Shown here piece by piece: positions 42,114 to 51,300 of a stretch of DNA of 64,000 nt. Positions within the stretch are counted from its first letter, which is position 1, and each line of letters starts with the position of its first letter. This DNA is from Alphaproteobacteria bacterium (GTDB taxonomy: Bacteria > Pseudomonadota > Alphaproteobacteria > Ferrovibrionales > Ferrovibrionaceae). The stretch covers positions 1 through 64,000 of the forward strand of contig JAGXRD010000081.1 of NCBI GenBank assembly GCA_018336035.1, read 5' to 3'. The position numbers were made by a program, and so were the translations under genes. Under the pieces are notes generated by a model that was not told the origin of the DNA, made no database searches, and saw only the letters and a list, made by a program, of their open reading frames with translations.

Positions 42114-42839
42114 TTAATTCGTGGCGCGGCCGAGCCGCTGGATGGCCAGTTTCAGGCGGTCGTTCTCGCCATCAATCAGGCTCTGGGTGCTCTGGTACTG
42201 CCGCATCAGCTCGATCATGTTGGTCATTTCCAGGATCGGCTCGACATTCGACGCTTCCACCATGCCCTGTACCAGCGTGGTGGTGGCCGGCGCCGGGATC
42301 GTGTCCTGGGCGGTGGCGAACAGGCCGTTGGCGGTCTTGCGCAGTTCCTGTTCATTCTCGAAATGCACGAGGTCGATCTTGGCGACCTGCTGCTGGCCAA
42401 CATTGATCGTGCCGTCGACTGCGACGGCGGGAGTGCCGAGGCCCTCGGGGATCACGATGTCACGGCCACGGGTATCAAGCACCGGATGGCCACCCGAGGT
42501 GACCAGGCGGCGCTCGCCGTCCATGCGCAGATGGCCGTCGCGGGTGTAACGGCGGCCCTGCGGGGTATCGACCGTCAGGTAACCGCTGCCGTTGATGGCG
42601 AAATCGAAGGTGTTGCCGGTCTGCTCGAGCTTGCCGACGCGGAAATCGCGCAGCACGCCCCAGTCCTGAACGAAGCTGGACTTCGACTGCTGGTTCGCGC
42701 CCTTGAGGAATTCCTCAAACATCACCCGCTCGCCCTTGTAGGCGTTGGAATTCATGTTCGCCATGTTGTTGGCGATCACGTCCATCTCACGCCGCATGGC
42801 GGAAAGGCGGGACAGGCCGATGTAAGTCGTGTTTTCCAT
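42114..42839 (-). CDS. flgF: Flagellar proximal rod protein FlgF
   Basis: A 241-residue rod protein starting MENTTYIGLSRLSAMRREMD, with 'VIANNMANMNSNAYKGERVM' and C-terminal 'NMIELMRQYQSTQSLIDGEN'. It is the first gene of the flgF-flgG-flgA-flgH unit, directly behind a near-consensus sigma-54 promoter. Confidence 0.95.
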   Translation of the reverse strand: MENTTYIGLSRLSAMRREMDVIANNMANMNSNAYKGERVMFEEFLKGANQQSKSSFVQDWGVLRDFRVGKLEQTGNTFDFAINGSGYLTVDTPQGRRYTRDGHLRMDGERRLVTSGGHPVLDTRGRDIVIPEGLGTPAVAVDGTINVGQQQVAKIDLVHFENEQELRKTANGLFATAQDTIPAPATTTLVQGMVEASNVEPILEMTNMIELMRQYQSTQSLIDGENDRLKLAIQRLGRATN

Positions 42840-42866
42840 GGCACCAAACTCGTGGTTAGCTGTTGC

Positions 42867-42882
42867 TGGCCATTCTGTTGCA
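42867..42882 (+). promoter_or_regulatory. Candidate sigma-54 promoter facing fliL
   Basis: TGGCCATTCTGTTGCA on the plus strand has GG-N10-GC spacing and a perfect TTGCA -12 box. It is back to back with, and shares four bases with, the flgF promoter. It would give a long leader of about 190 bases before fliL, so its use is less certain than that of the flgF site. Confidence 0.45.
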
Positions 42883-42894
42883 GGCGACGTGCCA
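42879..42894 (-). promoter_or_regulatory. Sigma-54 (-24/-12) promoter of flgF-flgG-flgA-flgH
   Basis: On the minus strand TGGCACGTCGCCTGCA matches TGGCACG-N4-TTGCA with one mismatch and exact GG-N10-GC spacing. The predicted start near 42868 leaves a leader of about 30 bases. The ftr-like palindrome at 42979-42995 lies about 120 bases upstream, where an enhancer-bound activator would sit. Confidence 0.85.
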
Positions 42895-42978
42895 GTTTGT
42901 TTTTTGCCGGAAAACAGGGAATATAATCGCGGTTTCGGCCAGGCAGGCGGTTTTTGACCAGTGCCGGTCGTGCCAGAC

Positions 42979-42995
42979 CCGGCAAAAACTGCCGG
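42979..42995. promoter_or_regulatory. ftr-like (FlbD-type) enhancer palindrome between flgF and fliL
   Basis: CCGGCA-AAAAC-TGCCGG is a perfect 6+6 palindrome with a 5-base A-rich centre. It has the same form as the palindrome upstream of fliX/flgI and fits the Caulobacter ftr core CGGC..AAA..GC.G. It lies between divergent flagellar units and could serve both. Confidence 0.65.
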
Positions 42996-43087
42996 CCTTT
43001 GACAAAGTGTTAACTGACGCCCCTTAGGAATGGCATCTGGAGTGAACCGGATGCGCCGCGAGTCCTTGGCGCCAGGGATGTACAGGC

Positions 43088-43585
43088 ATGAGTGACGAGA
43101 CGGACGGCCAGCTTGAAGGCGAGGGCGATGGCGCCCCCAAGAAGCGCGGCAAACGGGCCATTGTCATTATTGCGGCCGTTGTCGTGCTGCTGCTGCTCGT
43201 GGGCGGCGGCGGTGCGGCCTATTTCTTCCTGTTCGCCGGCAAGAGTGAAGAGGCCGAGGTCAAACCCGAAGCCCCCAAGGTCACGGTCTTCTACGATCTG
43301 CCCGACATTCTGGTGAACCTGAATTCGACTGGCCGGCAGGCCTCTTATCTGAAGCTGAAGGTCTCGCTGGAGCATAATGACCCGCTCTCGACCCCGAAGC
43401 TGAACGAATTGCTGCCCCGCGTGGTCGACAACTTCCAGATTTATCTGCGCGAGCTGCGCCCGGACGATCTGGTCGGCTCCGCCGGTCTGTACCGTCTTAA
43501 GGAAGAGCTTTTGATCCGCGTCAATCAGGCGGTGGCCCCGCTGAAGATCAATGACGTGCTGTTCAAGGAAATGTTGATCCAGTGA
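43088..43585 (+). CDS. fliL: Flagellar basal body-associated protein FliL
   Basis: A 165-residue single-pass membrane protein. A basic-acidic N-terminus precedes one TM helix at about 23-50 (AIVIIAAVVVLLLLVGGGGA), and the periplasmic domain has 'FYDLPDILVNLNSTGRQASY' and 'VNDVLFKEMLIQ'-like end. FliL rings surround stators and stabilise torque. It is the first gene of a seven-gene plus-strand unit, 15 bases before fliM. Confidence 0.93.
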   Translation: MSDETDGQLEGEGDGAPKKRGKRAIVIIAAVVVLLLLVGGGGAAYFFLFAGKSEEAEVKPEAPKVTVFYDLPDILVNLNSTGRQASYLKLKVSLEHNDPLSTPKLNELLPRVVDNFQIYLRELRPDDLVGSAGLYRLKEELLIRVNQAVAPLKINDVLFKEMLIQ

Positions 43586-43600
43586 CCAGTCGAGGCGCGT

Positions 43601-44635
43601 ATGGCGGATAATCCCGAAGACGGCGCGGCCTGGGCCGGCGGCGACGGTGGCGATGACGCTGGCGGCGGCTCCACCCGGATTCTGAATCAGGACGAAATCG
43701 ACAGTCTTCTTGGCTTTGACGCCAGTGTAGAGGAAGACGCCGATAAGGCCGGTATTCGCGCGATCATCAACAGCGCGCTGGTCTCCTATGAACGTCTGCC
43801 GATGCTGGAGGTGGTGTTCGACCGCCTCGTGCGTCTGATGACGACGTCCTTGCGCAACTTCACCTCCGACAACGTCGAAGTCTCGCTCGACAATATTACC
43901 TCGATCCGTTTCGGCGATTACCTGAACTCGATTCCGCTGCCGGCCATCCTCAGCGTGTTCCGCGCGGTGGAGTGGGATAACTACGGTCTGCTGACGGTCG
44001 ACAGCTCGCTCATCTATTCCATCGTCGACGTGCTGCTCGGCGGTCGCCGCGGTACGGCGGCGATGCGTATCGAAGGTCGTCCGTATACCACCATCGAACG
44101 CAACCTCGTCGAGCGCATGGTCAACGTCGTGCTCGACGACATGCGCGCCGCCTTCGAGCCGCTGGCGCCGGTCAACTTCTCCTACGACCGTATCGAGACC
44201 AATCCGCGCTTCGCCACCATCGCCCGCCCAGCCAATGCGGCAATTCTTGCCCGCCTGCGCGTGGATATGGAAGACCGCGGCGGTCGTCTGGAACTGCTGC
44301 TGCCCTATGCCACCCTGGAGCCGGTTCGCGAACTGCTGCTCCAGATGTTCATGGGCGAAAAGTTCGGCCGTGACTCGATCTGGGAAAACCATCTGGCCAC
44401 GGAGCTGTGGTCGACGGATGTGGAAATCGAAGCTGTGCTGGACGAACAGGTCATGACTCTCGGACAGGTGATGAACCTGGAGGTGGGTAAAACCATTATG
44501 TTCAACGCCACGCCAGAGTCCGTGATTATGATGCGTTGCGGCGGTATCTCGATGGTCGAGGGCCGCATGGGCCGCATGGGCAACAATATCGCCGTCAAGA
44601 TCGATCGGACGCTGAAGAATCTGGGAGGTGTGTGA
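43601..44635 (+). CDS. fliM: Flagellar motor switch protein FliM
   Basis: A 344-residue C-ring protein. The N-terminal CheY-P-binding segment is 'ILNQDEIDSLLGFD', the middle domain holds 'YERLPMLEVVFDRLVRLM', and the C-terminal SpoA-like domain ends 'NIAVKIDRTLKNLGGV'. It relays CheY binding to rotor reversal. The stop overlaps the next start by one base. Confidence 0.96.
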   Translation: MADNPEDGAAWAGGDGGDDAGGGSTRILNQDEIDSLLGFDASVEEDADKAGIRAIINSALVSYERLPMLEVVFDRLVRLMTTSLRNFTSDNVEVSLDNITSIRFGDYLNSIPLPAILSVFRAVEWDNYGLLTVDSSLIYSIVDVLLGGRRGTAAMRIEGRPYTTIERNLVERMVNVVLDDMRAAFEPLAPVNFSYDRIETNPRFATIARPANAAILARLRVDMEDRGGRLELLLPYATLEPVRELLLQMFMGEKFGRDSIWENHLATELWSTDVEIEAVLDEQVMTLGQVMNLEVGKTIMFNATPESVIMMRCGGISMVEGRMGRMGNNIAVKIDRTLKNLGGV

Positions 44636-45234
44636 TGACGCTGACCCTCATGGTGGAGATCGTTGTCGCCGTATTGCTGCTGGTCACGCTGGCCATCTCG
44701 CTGGTGCTGAACCGGCGGCTGGGCAACCTGCGCGCCAACCAGGATGAGATGCGCCGCCTGATCGGCGACTTCGACAAGGCGCTGACCAAGGCGCGGCAGG
44801 GCCTGGCCGAACTGAAGACCGCTTCGGCCACCGTCGACACCGCGCATGAAGAACGTATGAAAGCAGCCAAGACGCTGCGTGACGAACTCGGCTTCATGAT
44901 CGAGACCGGCGACCGGCTGGCGGATCGTCTGGCCGGCGAGGCCAGCGGCAACCGCGCCGCGCGGCAGGACCGTCCGGCCGCGGCCGAGCGCATGGTATCC
45001 GACCGCGCTGGCATCGAGCGTGTGCTGGAGCGTGCGGCGATGGAGCGGCCCGAGATGCGCAATGGCAATGGCGCCACCAACGGCGCCGGGGCGCCCGTCA
45101 CGCCATTCCCGCCGAAGAAGCCGTCGATTCCGCCCATGCCGTCTTCGGCTGGCGGCAATGCCCGCGATTTCAAGATCGAACCGCGTTCCGAAGCCGAGCG
45201 TGAATTGCTGATGGCGCTGAGGCAGGCGCGATGA
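44635..45234 (+). CDS. DUF6468 domain protein, flagellar operon member
   Basis: A 199-residue protein with one N-terminal TM helix (MVEIVVAVLLLVTLAISLVL), a coiled-coil of about 70 residues ('RLGNLRANQDEMRRLIGDF') and a Pro/Gly/Asn-rich tail. It matches the alphaproteobacterial DUF6468 group found between fliM and motE. The function is not known; a motor-associated membrane protein is likely. ATG 44635 is used, since the upstream open frame lies in fliM. It overlaps motE by 4 bases. Confidence 0.75.
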   Translation: MTLTLMVEIVVAVLLLVTLAISLVLNRRLGNLRANQDEMRRLIGDFDKALTKARQGLAELKTASATVDTAHEERMKAAKTLRDELGFMIETGDRLADRLAGEASGNRAARQDRPAAAERMVSDRAGIERVLERAAMERPEMRNGNGATNGAGAPVTPFPPKKPSIPPMPSSAGGNARDFKIEPRSEAERELLMALRQAR

Positions 45235-46196
45235 ATGCTGCGGCACAGGGTCCCGTGACTGCGAACCGGCGCTCGCTCGCCGGCCGCGTGCGGATTCTGC
45301 CGCTCACCATTCTGGCGGTCGCGCTGCTGCTGGGGCTGAAAATCGGTGCGCTGTGGCAGGGCAGGGCGGAGCTTTTCGTCACGCCGGCCGGCGCGCAGCA
45401 GGGCCAGCCGACGCAGACGCCGATGCAACAGGCCCAGGCCGAGGCGCAGCGGACATCGCAACAAGTGCCTGCACAACAGGCGCCGACACAGTTGACTCCC
45501 GCGCCGGCGCAGATGGCCCAGGCAACGCCGCCTGCCGCGGCCACAGCGCAGCAGCCCTCTGCACAATCCGGCGCACAGCAGGGCACGCGCCCGTCCTCCA
45601 GCATCCAGTCGCTGGCCGACAAGGATCCGACCACCTTCACCCGCGCCGAGATTGATCTGCTCGCCAACCTCGCGCAGCGTCGCGACCAGATCGAGCAGCG
45701 CGCGCGTGAGATCGATTTGCGTGAAAGCCTGCTGGCGGCTGCCGAGAAGCGGCTGGATGAGCGCATTGCCGAGATCAAGAAACTGGAAGCCAGCGTCAAG
45801 CAGATCGTGCAGCAGTACGACAAGCAGGAAGAGCAGAACCTGCAGGGCCTGGTGAAGGTCTACGAGAATATGAAGCCGAAGGATGCCGCGCGCATCTTCG
45901 AAAAGCTCGAGCCCAACGTGCTGCTCGGTGTGGTCGAGCGTATGAAGGAGGCCAAGCTGGCCGCCTTGCTGGCCGAGATGGCGCCGCAGACGGCGCAGGA
46001 CATCACCGTGCGCCTGGCGACCCGCAAGCAGATTCCGCCCAGCGTGCGCGCCGGCGTGGAAAGCCAGTTGCAGGCGGCGCCCGCAACGACCGCGCCTGCA
46101 GGCGGTGCCCAGCGCGTTCCGGTGACACCCGCCCAGCCCCAGACTCAGCCCGCCACCGGCGCCGCGCCGGCCCAGCGCCCGGCTGCCGGCGGCTGA
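45231..46196 (+). CDS. motE: MotE family protein (MotC chaperone-like)
   Basis: A 321-residue protein. One N-terminal TM segment (ILPLTILAVALLLGLKIGAL) is followed by a Gln/Pro/Ala-rich linker, a coiled coil ('RREIDLRESLLAAAEKRLDE'-like), and an MgtE-N-type domain with 'KDAARIFEKLEPNVLLGVVE' and 'MAPQTAQDITVRLATRKQI'. MotE in Sinorhizobium is a periplasmic partner of MotC needed for motility. No motC is in the window, so its partner here is uncertain. Confidence 0.82.
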   Translation: MNAAAQGPVTANRRSLAGRVRILPLTILAVALLLGLKIGALWQGRAELFVTPAGAQQGQPTQTPMQQAQAEAQRTSQQVPAQQAPTQLTPAPAQMAQATPPAAATAQQPSAQSGAQQGTRPSSSIQSLADKDPTTFTRAEIDLLANLAQRRDQIEQRAREIDLRESLLAAAEKRLDERIAEIKKLEASVKQIVQQYDKQEEQNLQGLVKVYENMKPKDAARIFEKLEPNVLLGVVERMKEAKLAALLAEMAPQTAQDITVRLATRKQIPPSVRAGVESQLQAAPATTAPAGGAQRVPVTPAQPQTQPATGAAPAQRPAAGG

Positions 46197-46204
46197 AAAC
46201 ACGG

Positions 46205-46219
46205 TTAATCAGAGGTTAA
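46205..46219. promoter_or_regulatory. CtrA-type box upstream of the DUF1217 gene
   Basis: TTAA-tcagagg-TTAA is an exact TTAA-N7-TTAA match to the CtrA recognition sequence, 136 bases before the DUF1217 gene, with the AT-rich CTTACTATATTT just downstream as possible -10 region. CtrA usually activates from such a site overlapping -35. Confidence 0.6.
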
Positions 46220-46354
46220 CCCCTTACTATATTTCAGAAAACGCGGTGTTGCCCGCTTTGGCATCCGTGTTAAAATCCACATCGTGAAGGATTAAGTGCG
46301 CCAGCCCAGAATGCGGCCGGCGCCCATCGTCACTGCCGCAGGAGGCGAGCAAGG

Positions 46355-47788
46355 ATGGCTATCGATCTCTCAGTACTGATCTCGGGCGCGTCGACGACGA
46401 CGTCGACCATGTCGCCCATGGCAATGTACAAAAAGCTGCAAAAGGTCGCGGAAGAGAATTCCGGCGCCAGTGAAGTCGAGCAGGCCAAGGCAAAGGCTGA
46501 CGCAGCGACGCGCGAAATCGACAATGCCGCCATCCGTGTGCGCAACAAGCAGTACAAGCTGCAAAACGCACAGGTGCAGGACGACACTTTCTACTACAAG
46601 AACCGCGTCGCTACCGCGACCACCGTCGACGAGCTGATCAACGACGATCGCTTTCTCAAGGTGTTGGCCTATGCCAACGGTTTCGAGGATATGTATAACG
46701 GCGACCGTCAGCGTCTGCGCGACATCCTGCGCAGCGACATGACCGATCCCAATTCCGTCGCGCGTACCGGCTCGGTGAAGGAACTCGAACTGGCTCTGAA
46801 ATACAATTTCGGCGCCAGCGGCGATCAGTATGACGTGAATGGCAACCTGGTCACGGTCACCGACGATGGCAAGCTGACCAATACCGGCGAGGGAACCGCG
46901 CTGGCGGCCGGTCTCGCCAAGTTGCGTGGGCTGGTGATCGATCCGAACGGGAATGCCGCGATTGATCCTGACACCACCAAGCTGGTTCTCACGGCGGGGC
47001 CCTCGGCCAGCGACACCACCATTTATTCCCGCAGCCAGACCAAGGCGCTGCTCCAGGAAAAAACCGCTCCCGAGGAGTCGGGCCTCAACAAGGTTTATGA
47101 ATTCGACGGTGCGGAATTCCAGAGGTTCCGTGAACGCAAGGACGTCCAGAAGGAGATCGAGTACTTCAAGGAGAATATCGGCTCGGTCGAGACGGTCGAC
47201 GAATTCTTTGAAAGCCGGAACCACCGCCTGCTGAAATTCGTGCTCTCGGCCTACGATCTCGAGAGCGAGGCGCAGTATCCGGGCAAGATCCGCAAGATCC
47301 TTGAAAGCGACCTGACCGATATTGATTCACTGGCCAACCGGTTCAAGGATCCGCGGTTCCTGCAATTGACCAAGGATCTCAATCTAAATGCCACGGGCAT
47401 GACCAGGCTGAAGCTTGCCAGCACGGCCGAGGACCTGGCCACGCGCTACGAGCGCATCGCTTATGAAAAGAATCTGGATGAGCAGGCGCCCGGCGTGCGT
47501 GCTGCCATCGAGTTCAACCGGCGCATCAAGGATGTCACCCTGACGTCCCAGCTGCTCGGCGACACGGTGATGCGCGAAGTGATCACGGTGGCGAACAACA
47601 TCCCGAAGGAAATCGCCTATCAGGAAGTTGAGAGCCAGGTGACGGCGGTGGAGCGCAAGGTCGATCTGAATTCGCTGAAGAGCGACCAGAACGAGATCGA
47701 AAAGATGGTCATGCGCTATCTGACCTTCAAGGATGGCGGTTTTACCGGCGCATCCTCCAAGAGCTACCTGACCAACCTGTTCGGCTAG
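46355..47788 (+). CDS. DUF1217 domain flagellar protein
   Basis: A 477-residue protein with two DUF1217-like modules: 'VDELINDDRFLKVLAYANGF' near residue 90 and 'KFVLSAYDLESEAQYPGKIR' near 300. Helices recur with 'RDILRSDMTDPNSVARTGS' and 'RKILESDLTDIDSLANRFK'. No signal peptide. The family is found in alphaproteobacterial flagellar clusters and is linked to motility, but the mechanism is unknown. It has its own upstream region with a CtrA-type box, so it may start a new transcript. Confidence 0.83.
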   Translation: MAIDLSVLISGASTTTSTMSPMAMYKKLQKVAEENSGASEVEQAKAKADAATREIDNAAIRVRNKQYKLQNAQVQDDTFYYKNRVATATTVDELINDDRFLKVLAYANGFEDMYNGDRQRLRDILRSDMTDPNSVARTGSVKELELALKYNFGASGDQYDVNGNLVTVTDDGKLTNTGEGTALAAGLAKLRGLVIDPNGNAAIDPDTTKLVLTAGPSASDTTIYSRSQTKALLQEKTAPEESGLNKVYEFDGAEFQRFRERKDVQKEIEYFKENIGSVETVDEFFESRNHRLLKFVLSAYDLESEAQYPGKIRKILESDLTDIDSLANRFKDPRFLQLTKDLNLNATGMTRLKLASTAEDLATRYERIAYEKNLDEQAPGVRAAIEFNRRIKDVTLTSQLLGDTVMREVITVANNIPKEIAYQEVESQVTAVERKVDLNSLKSDQNEIEKMVMRYLTFKDGGFTGASSKSYLTNLFG

Positions 47789-47810
47789 GCTTTCCGGGGC
47801 ATTCGGGCTA

Positions 47811-48206
47811 ATGATCGGCATGGCCATTGACTGGTCCATGCCGATTCTCGTCGTCGACGACCATCGCACCATGCAGGCGATCGTCGCCCATCAGCTGCGC
47901 GACCTCGGCTTTCACAGCATCGATACCGCAGGCGATGCCGTCACTGCCCTGACCATGCTGGCGCAGCGGCGCTACGGTCTGATCCTCTCCGACTGGAATA
48001 TGGAGCCGATGAGCGGCATCGCCCTGCTGGAAAGCCTGCGACGCGATCCGGACTATGCCGCAGTGCCCTTCATCCTGGTGACCGCCGAAAGCCGGCCGGA
48101 GAATGTGCTGCTGGCCCGCCGGCTCGGCGTGGATGGCTATCTGGTCAAACCCTTCGACCGGGCCGGGCTGAAGGCGAAACTTTCGGTGGTGCTGGGCGCG
48201 TTCTGA
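47811..48206 (+). CDS. CheY-like single-domain response regulator
   Basis: A 131-residue receiver domain: acidic pocket 'LVVDDHRT', phospho-acceptor D61 (LSDWNMEPMSG), T91 (LVTAES) and K113 (YLVKPF). No output domain. It follows the DUF1217 gene by 22 bases inside the flagellar unit, so binding to FliM is likely. It may be one of several CheY proteins. ATG 47820 (MAIDWSMP) is an alternative start. Confidence 0.9.
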   Translation: MIGMAIDWSMPILVVDDHRTMQAIVAHQLRDLGFHSIDTAGDAVTALTMLAQRRYGLILSDWNMEPMSGIALLESLRRDPDYAAVPFILVTAESRPENVLLARRLGVDGYLVKPFDRAGLKAKLSVVLGAF

Positions 48207-48367
48207 TCTCACCCCAGAAGGCGGCAATCCGTCCGATCTCGCCGTAAGAACAATCTGTTAACGGTATCGCCTTATCCTGCGAGGCTCTTATAATCCGCCT
48301 GCCGGGATCGCGAGTCTTCCAGCGCGTCTTTCCCGGGCGGATCGAATGACAGGCGCAGACAGGGAGT

Positions 48368-51300
48368 ATGGCGACAGGGCGCGGCAGAAACGAGAGCAGG
48401 GTTGCCGGCCTTTTCGTGACCGGCGCCATAGGTCTTGCCTTGTCTGTTTCCCAGCCGGGCTCGACCAGCGCGCAGCAGGCCAATACGCCGCCAGCCGGTA
48501 CGCAGCAGCCGTCCCCGCCCGCGGTGACGCAGCCCCCTGCACCGGCAACTGTGCCAACAACTGCGCCGGTGCGGCTGCGGGCCGGCGAACATCCCACCTA
48601 TACCCGACTGGTCTTCGACTGGCCTGAGCGGGTCGACTTCACGGCCAATGCCGAAGGCCAGCAGGTCAGCGTGCGCTTCGAGCGCAACACGCCGATCGAT
48701 CTCGGCCGGCTGGTGCAGTTCCCGCCGCGCGGCATCAGCGGCCTGGCCGTGCGGAACGACGGCACCGCCAGCATCTTCAGCTTCACCATGAGTGACGGCA
48801 GCAGCCTGAAATCCTGGCGCGACGGCGCCAAGGTTGTGCTCGATGTGAACCGCTCGGCTGAAGCCAAGGCGCCAGAAACACCGAAGGCCGAGACGCAAAA
48901 GGCCGAGACACCAAAAGTCGAGGCACCGAAGCCGGCCGAGCCAGCGCGGCCGGCGCAAACCCAGATGCCGGCGCCCGCCCAAAGTCAGGCACAGGCTGCA
49001 CCGCCAGCTGCCGCCGCCGCTGCGCCGCCGCGGCTCTCTACCGGACAGCCTGCGCCGCCACCTGCGGCCGCTGCGGCCCCGACTCCCGCCGCCGTGCCGG
49101 CTCCCGCTGTGCCGGCTCCCGGTCAGCCGCCTGCGACGCCGCCGCGCAACACCGCAGTTGCACCGCAGGCCAATACAACGCCGGCTGCGCCGCAACAGCC
49201 CATGGCTCCGGCAGCCGCACCGGCCAGCAACGGCGTGCCGCTTGCCGCGCCGGTGGCCGGCGTCGGCACTGCGCCGCTCGGCACGTTCATGCCAGCCCCG
49301 ATCACCGATCGCCTGAGCGGCCCGCCGCTGGTGCCGGCCGTGGATTCCACGCGCACCGGCCCGCTGCTGAATTTCCCCTGGACGCGCCCGGTCGCGGTCA
49401 GCGCCTTCATGCGCAATGGCATGCTGTGGATCGTGTTTGATCGCGATGCCGTCGTCGACCTGCGGCCGATCACCACGCGCGACTGGGGTGGCGCGATCAA
49501 CGGCATCGAACAGCTGCCGGTGCCGGGCATGACTGTACTGCGGCTCAGTGTGCCGAGTTCGACCACCGCGACCTTTGCCCGTCGCAATGCCGGCTGGCAG
49601 GTCAGCATCAACACCCTGCAACCCGAACAGCTGGTGGCGCGCGAAACCGCGCCCGGCGCCATTCCGGAAGATCCCAATGCTCTGCGGGCGCGTCTGCCCG
49701 AGATCGATGTGCGTCGTCAGCTCGATGCCGATGGCGGCGCGAAACTGTTCTTCGCCGCCAACGATCCTGGCACCGAACTCAGCGTACCGGACCCGGATAC
49801 CGGCGACCGCCTGGTCGTGATCCCGTTTGCCGGCGCGAATGCCGGCGTGCCGGCGCGGCGCGATTTCATCGAACTGAGCGTGCTGCCCAGCTTCCAGGGC
49901 TTTGCCGTGCAGCCCAATACCGACAACCTGATCATCAGCCGCTTCCCGCGCGGCGTAGAGATCGGCACGCCGAATGGCCTGTCGCTGTCGGCGCCGCGCG
50001 GCGTCAATCCGCGCAGCGGCACCATCGATATCCTGCAGTTCAGCGAATGGCGCCGCGTCGACGGCGCAACCTATTCCGAGCAGGAGGAAAACCTGCTGCG
50101 CCGCCTCGGCGTGAGCAGTGCGAACCAGCGTCAGCCCGCGCGTCTTGCGCTGGCGCAGTTCTATTCCGCCAACGACATGCAGCCCGAAGCGCTGGGCGTT
50201 CTGGCCAAGGCGCGCGCGGAACAGCCCGATCTTGAGCGCGACAAGCTGTATCGTGCGCTGCGCGGCATCGCCTATCTGCGCCTCGGTCGGCTGACCGATG
50301 CTGCCAACGACCTCGAGTCCAAGGTTTTCGACGACGATCCCGACGTGCTCGCCTATCGCGGCATGCTCGCCGCCGAACGCGATGACTGGCCGTCGGCGCG
50401 ACGTGCCTTCTCGCTGGCCGGCGCTGCGGTAGCGAAATTCCCACCGGAGCTGCGCGCCGCCTTGCGCCTGACCATGGCGCGCGCCTGGCTTGCCGGCGGC
50501 GACGTGAATGCAGCAACGGCGGAGCTGCGCGCGCTCGACAGCGACACGCTCAGCCGTGGCCAGGAAGCTGAGGGCAATTACATCCGCGGCCTGTTGGCCG
50601 ATGCCACCAACAAGCCGGAAGAGGCGATCCGCTTCTTCGACATGGCGTCTGGCAGCGGTGATCGCCGTGCGCGCGCCTTGGCGGAATTCGCCAAGACCGA
50701 GATGATGCTGAACCGCAAGCTGATCAACACGCAGCAGGCGATCGAGCGTCTTGATTCCCTGCGCTTCGCCTGGCGCGGCGGCCCGTATGAATTCAACCTG
50801 CTGCGGCGCCTGGGCGAGTTGCAGTTCGCCGTTGGCGACCTGCGCAGCGGCATTACGACCTTCCGCCAGATCGTGAAGTATTTCCCGAAATCGCCGGAAA
50901 TGCCGCTGCTGTCCAAGCAGATGAGCGACGAATTCGCCAAGCTGTTCCTCGATGGCGGCGCGCAGTCGCTGCCGCCGCTGGTGGCGCTTGCGCTGTATTA
51001 TGATTATCGGGAACTCACCCCGGTCGGCCCGGAAGGCGACGAAATCATCGGCAAGCTGGCGGATCGCCTCGTCTCGGTCGATCTGCTCAACCGTGCCGCC
51101 GAACTGCTGGAACACCAGATCCAGTATCGCCTGCGCGGCGAAGCCCGCGCCCGCACCGGCGCACGGCTCGCGGTGGTCTATCTGCTGGATCGCAATCCCG
51201 ATGCGGCGCTGAAATCGCTGCAGGGCACCAATGCGCAGAATCTGTCGCCGGCCCTGCAGCAGGAGCGCCGCCTGCTGGAGGCGCGCGGTCTGGGCGATCT

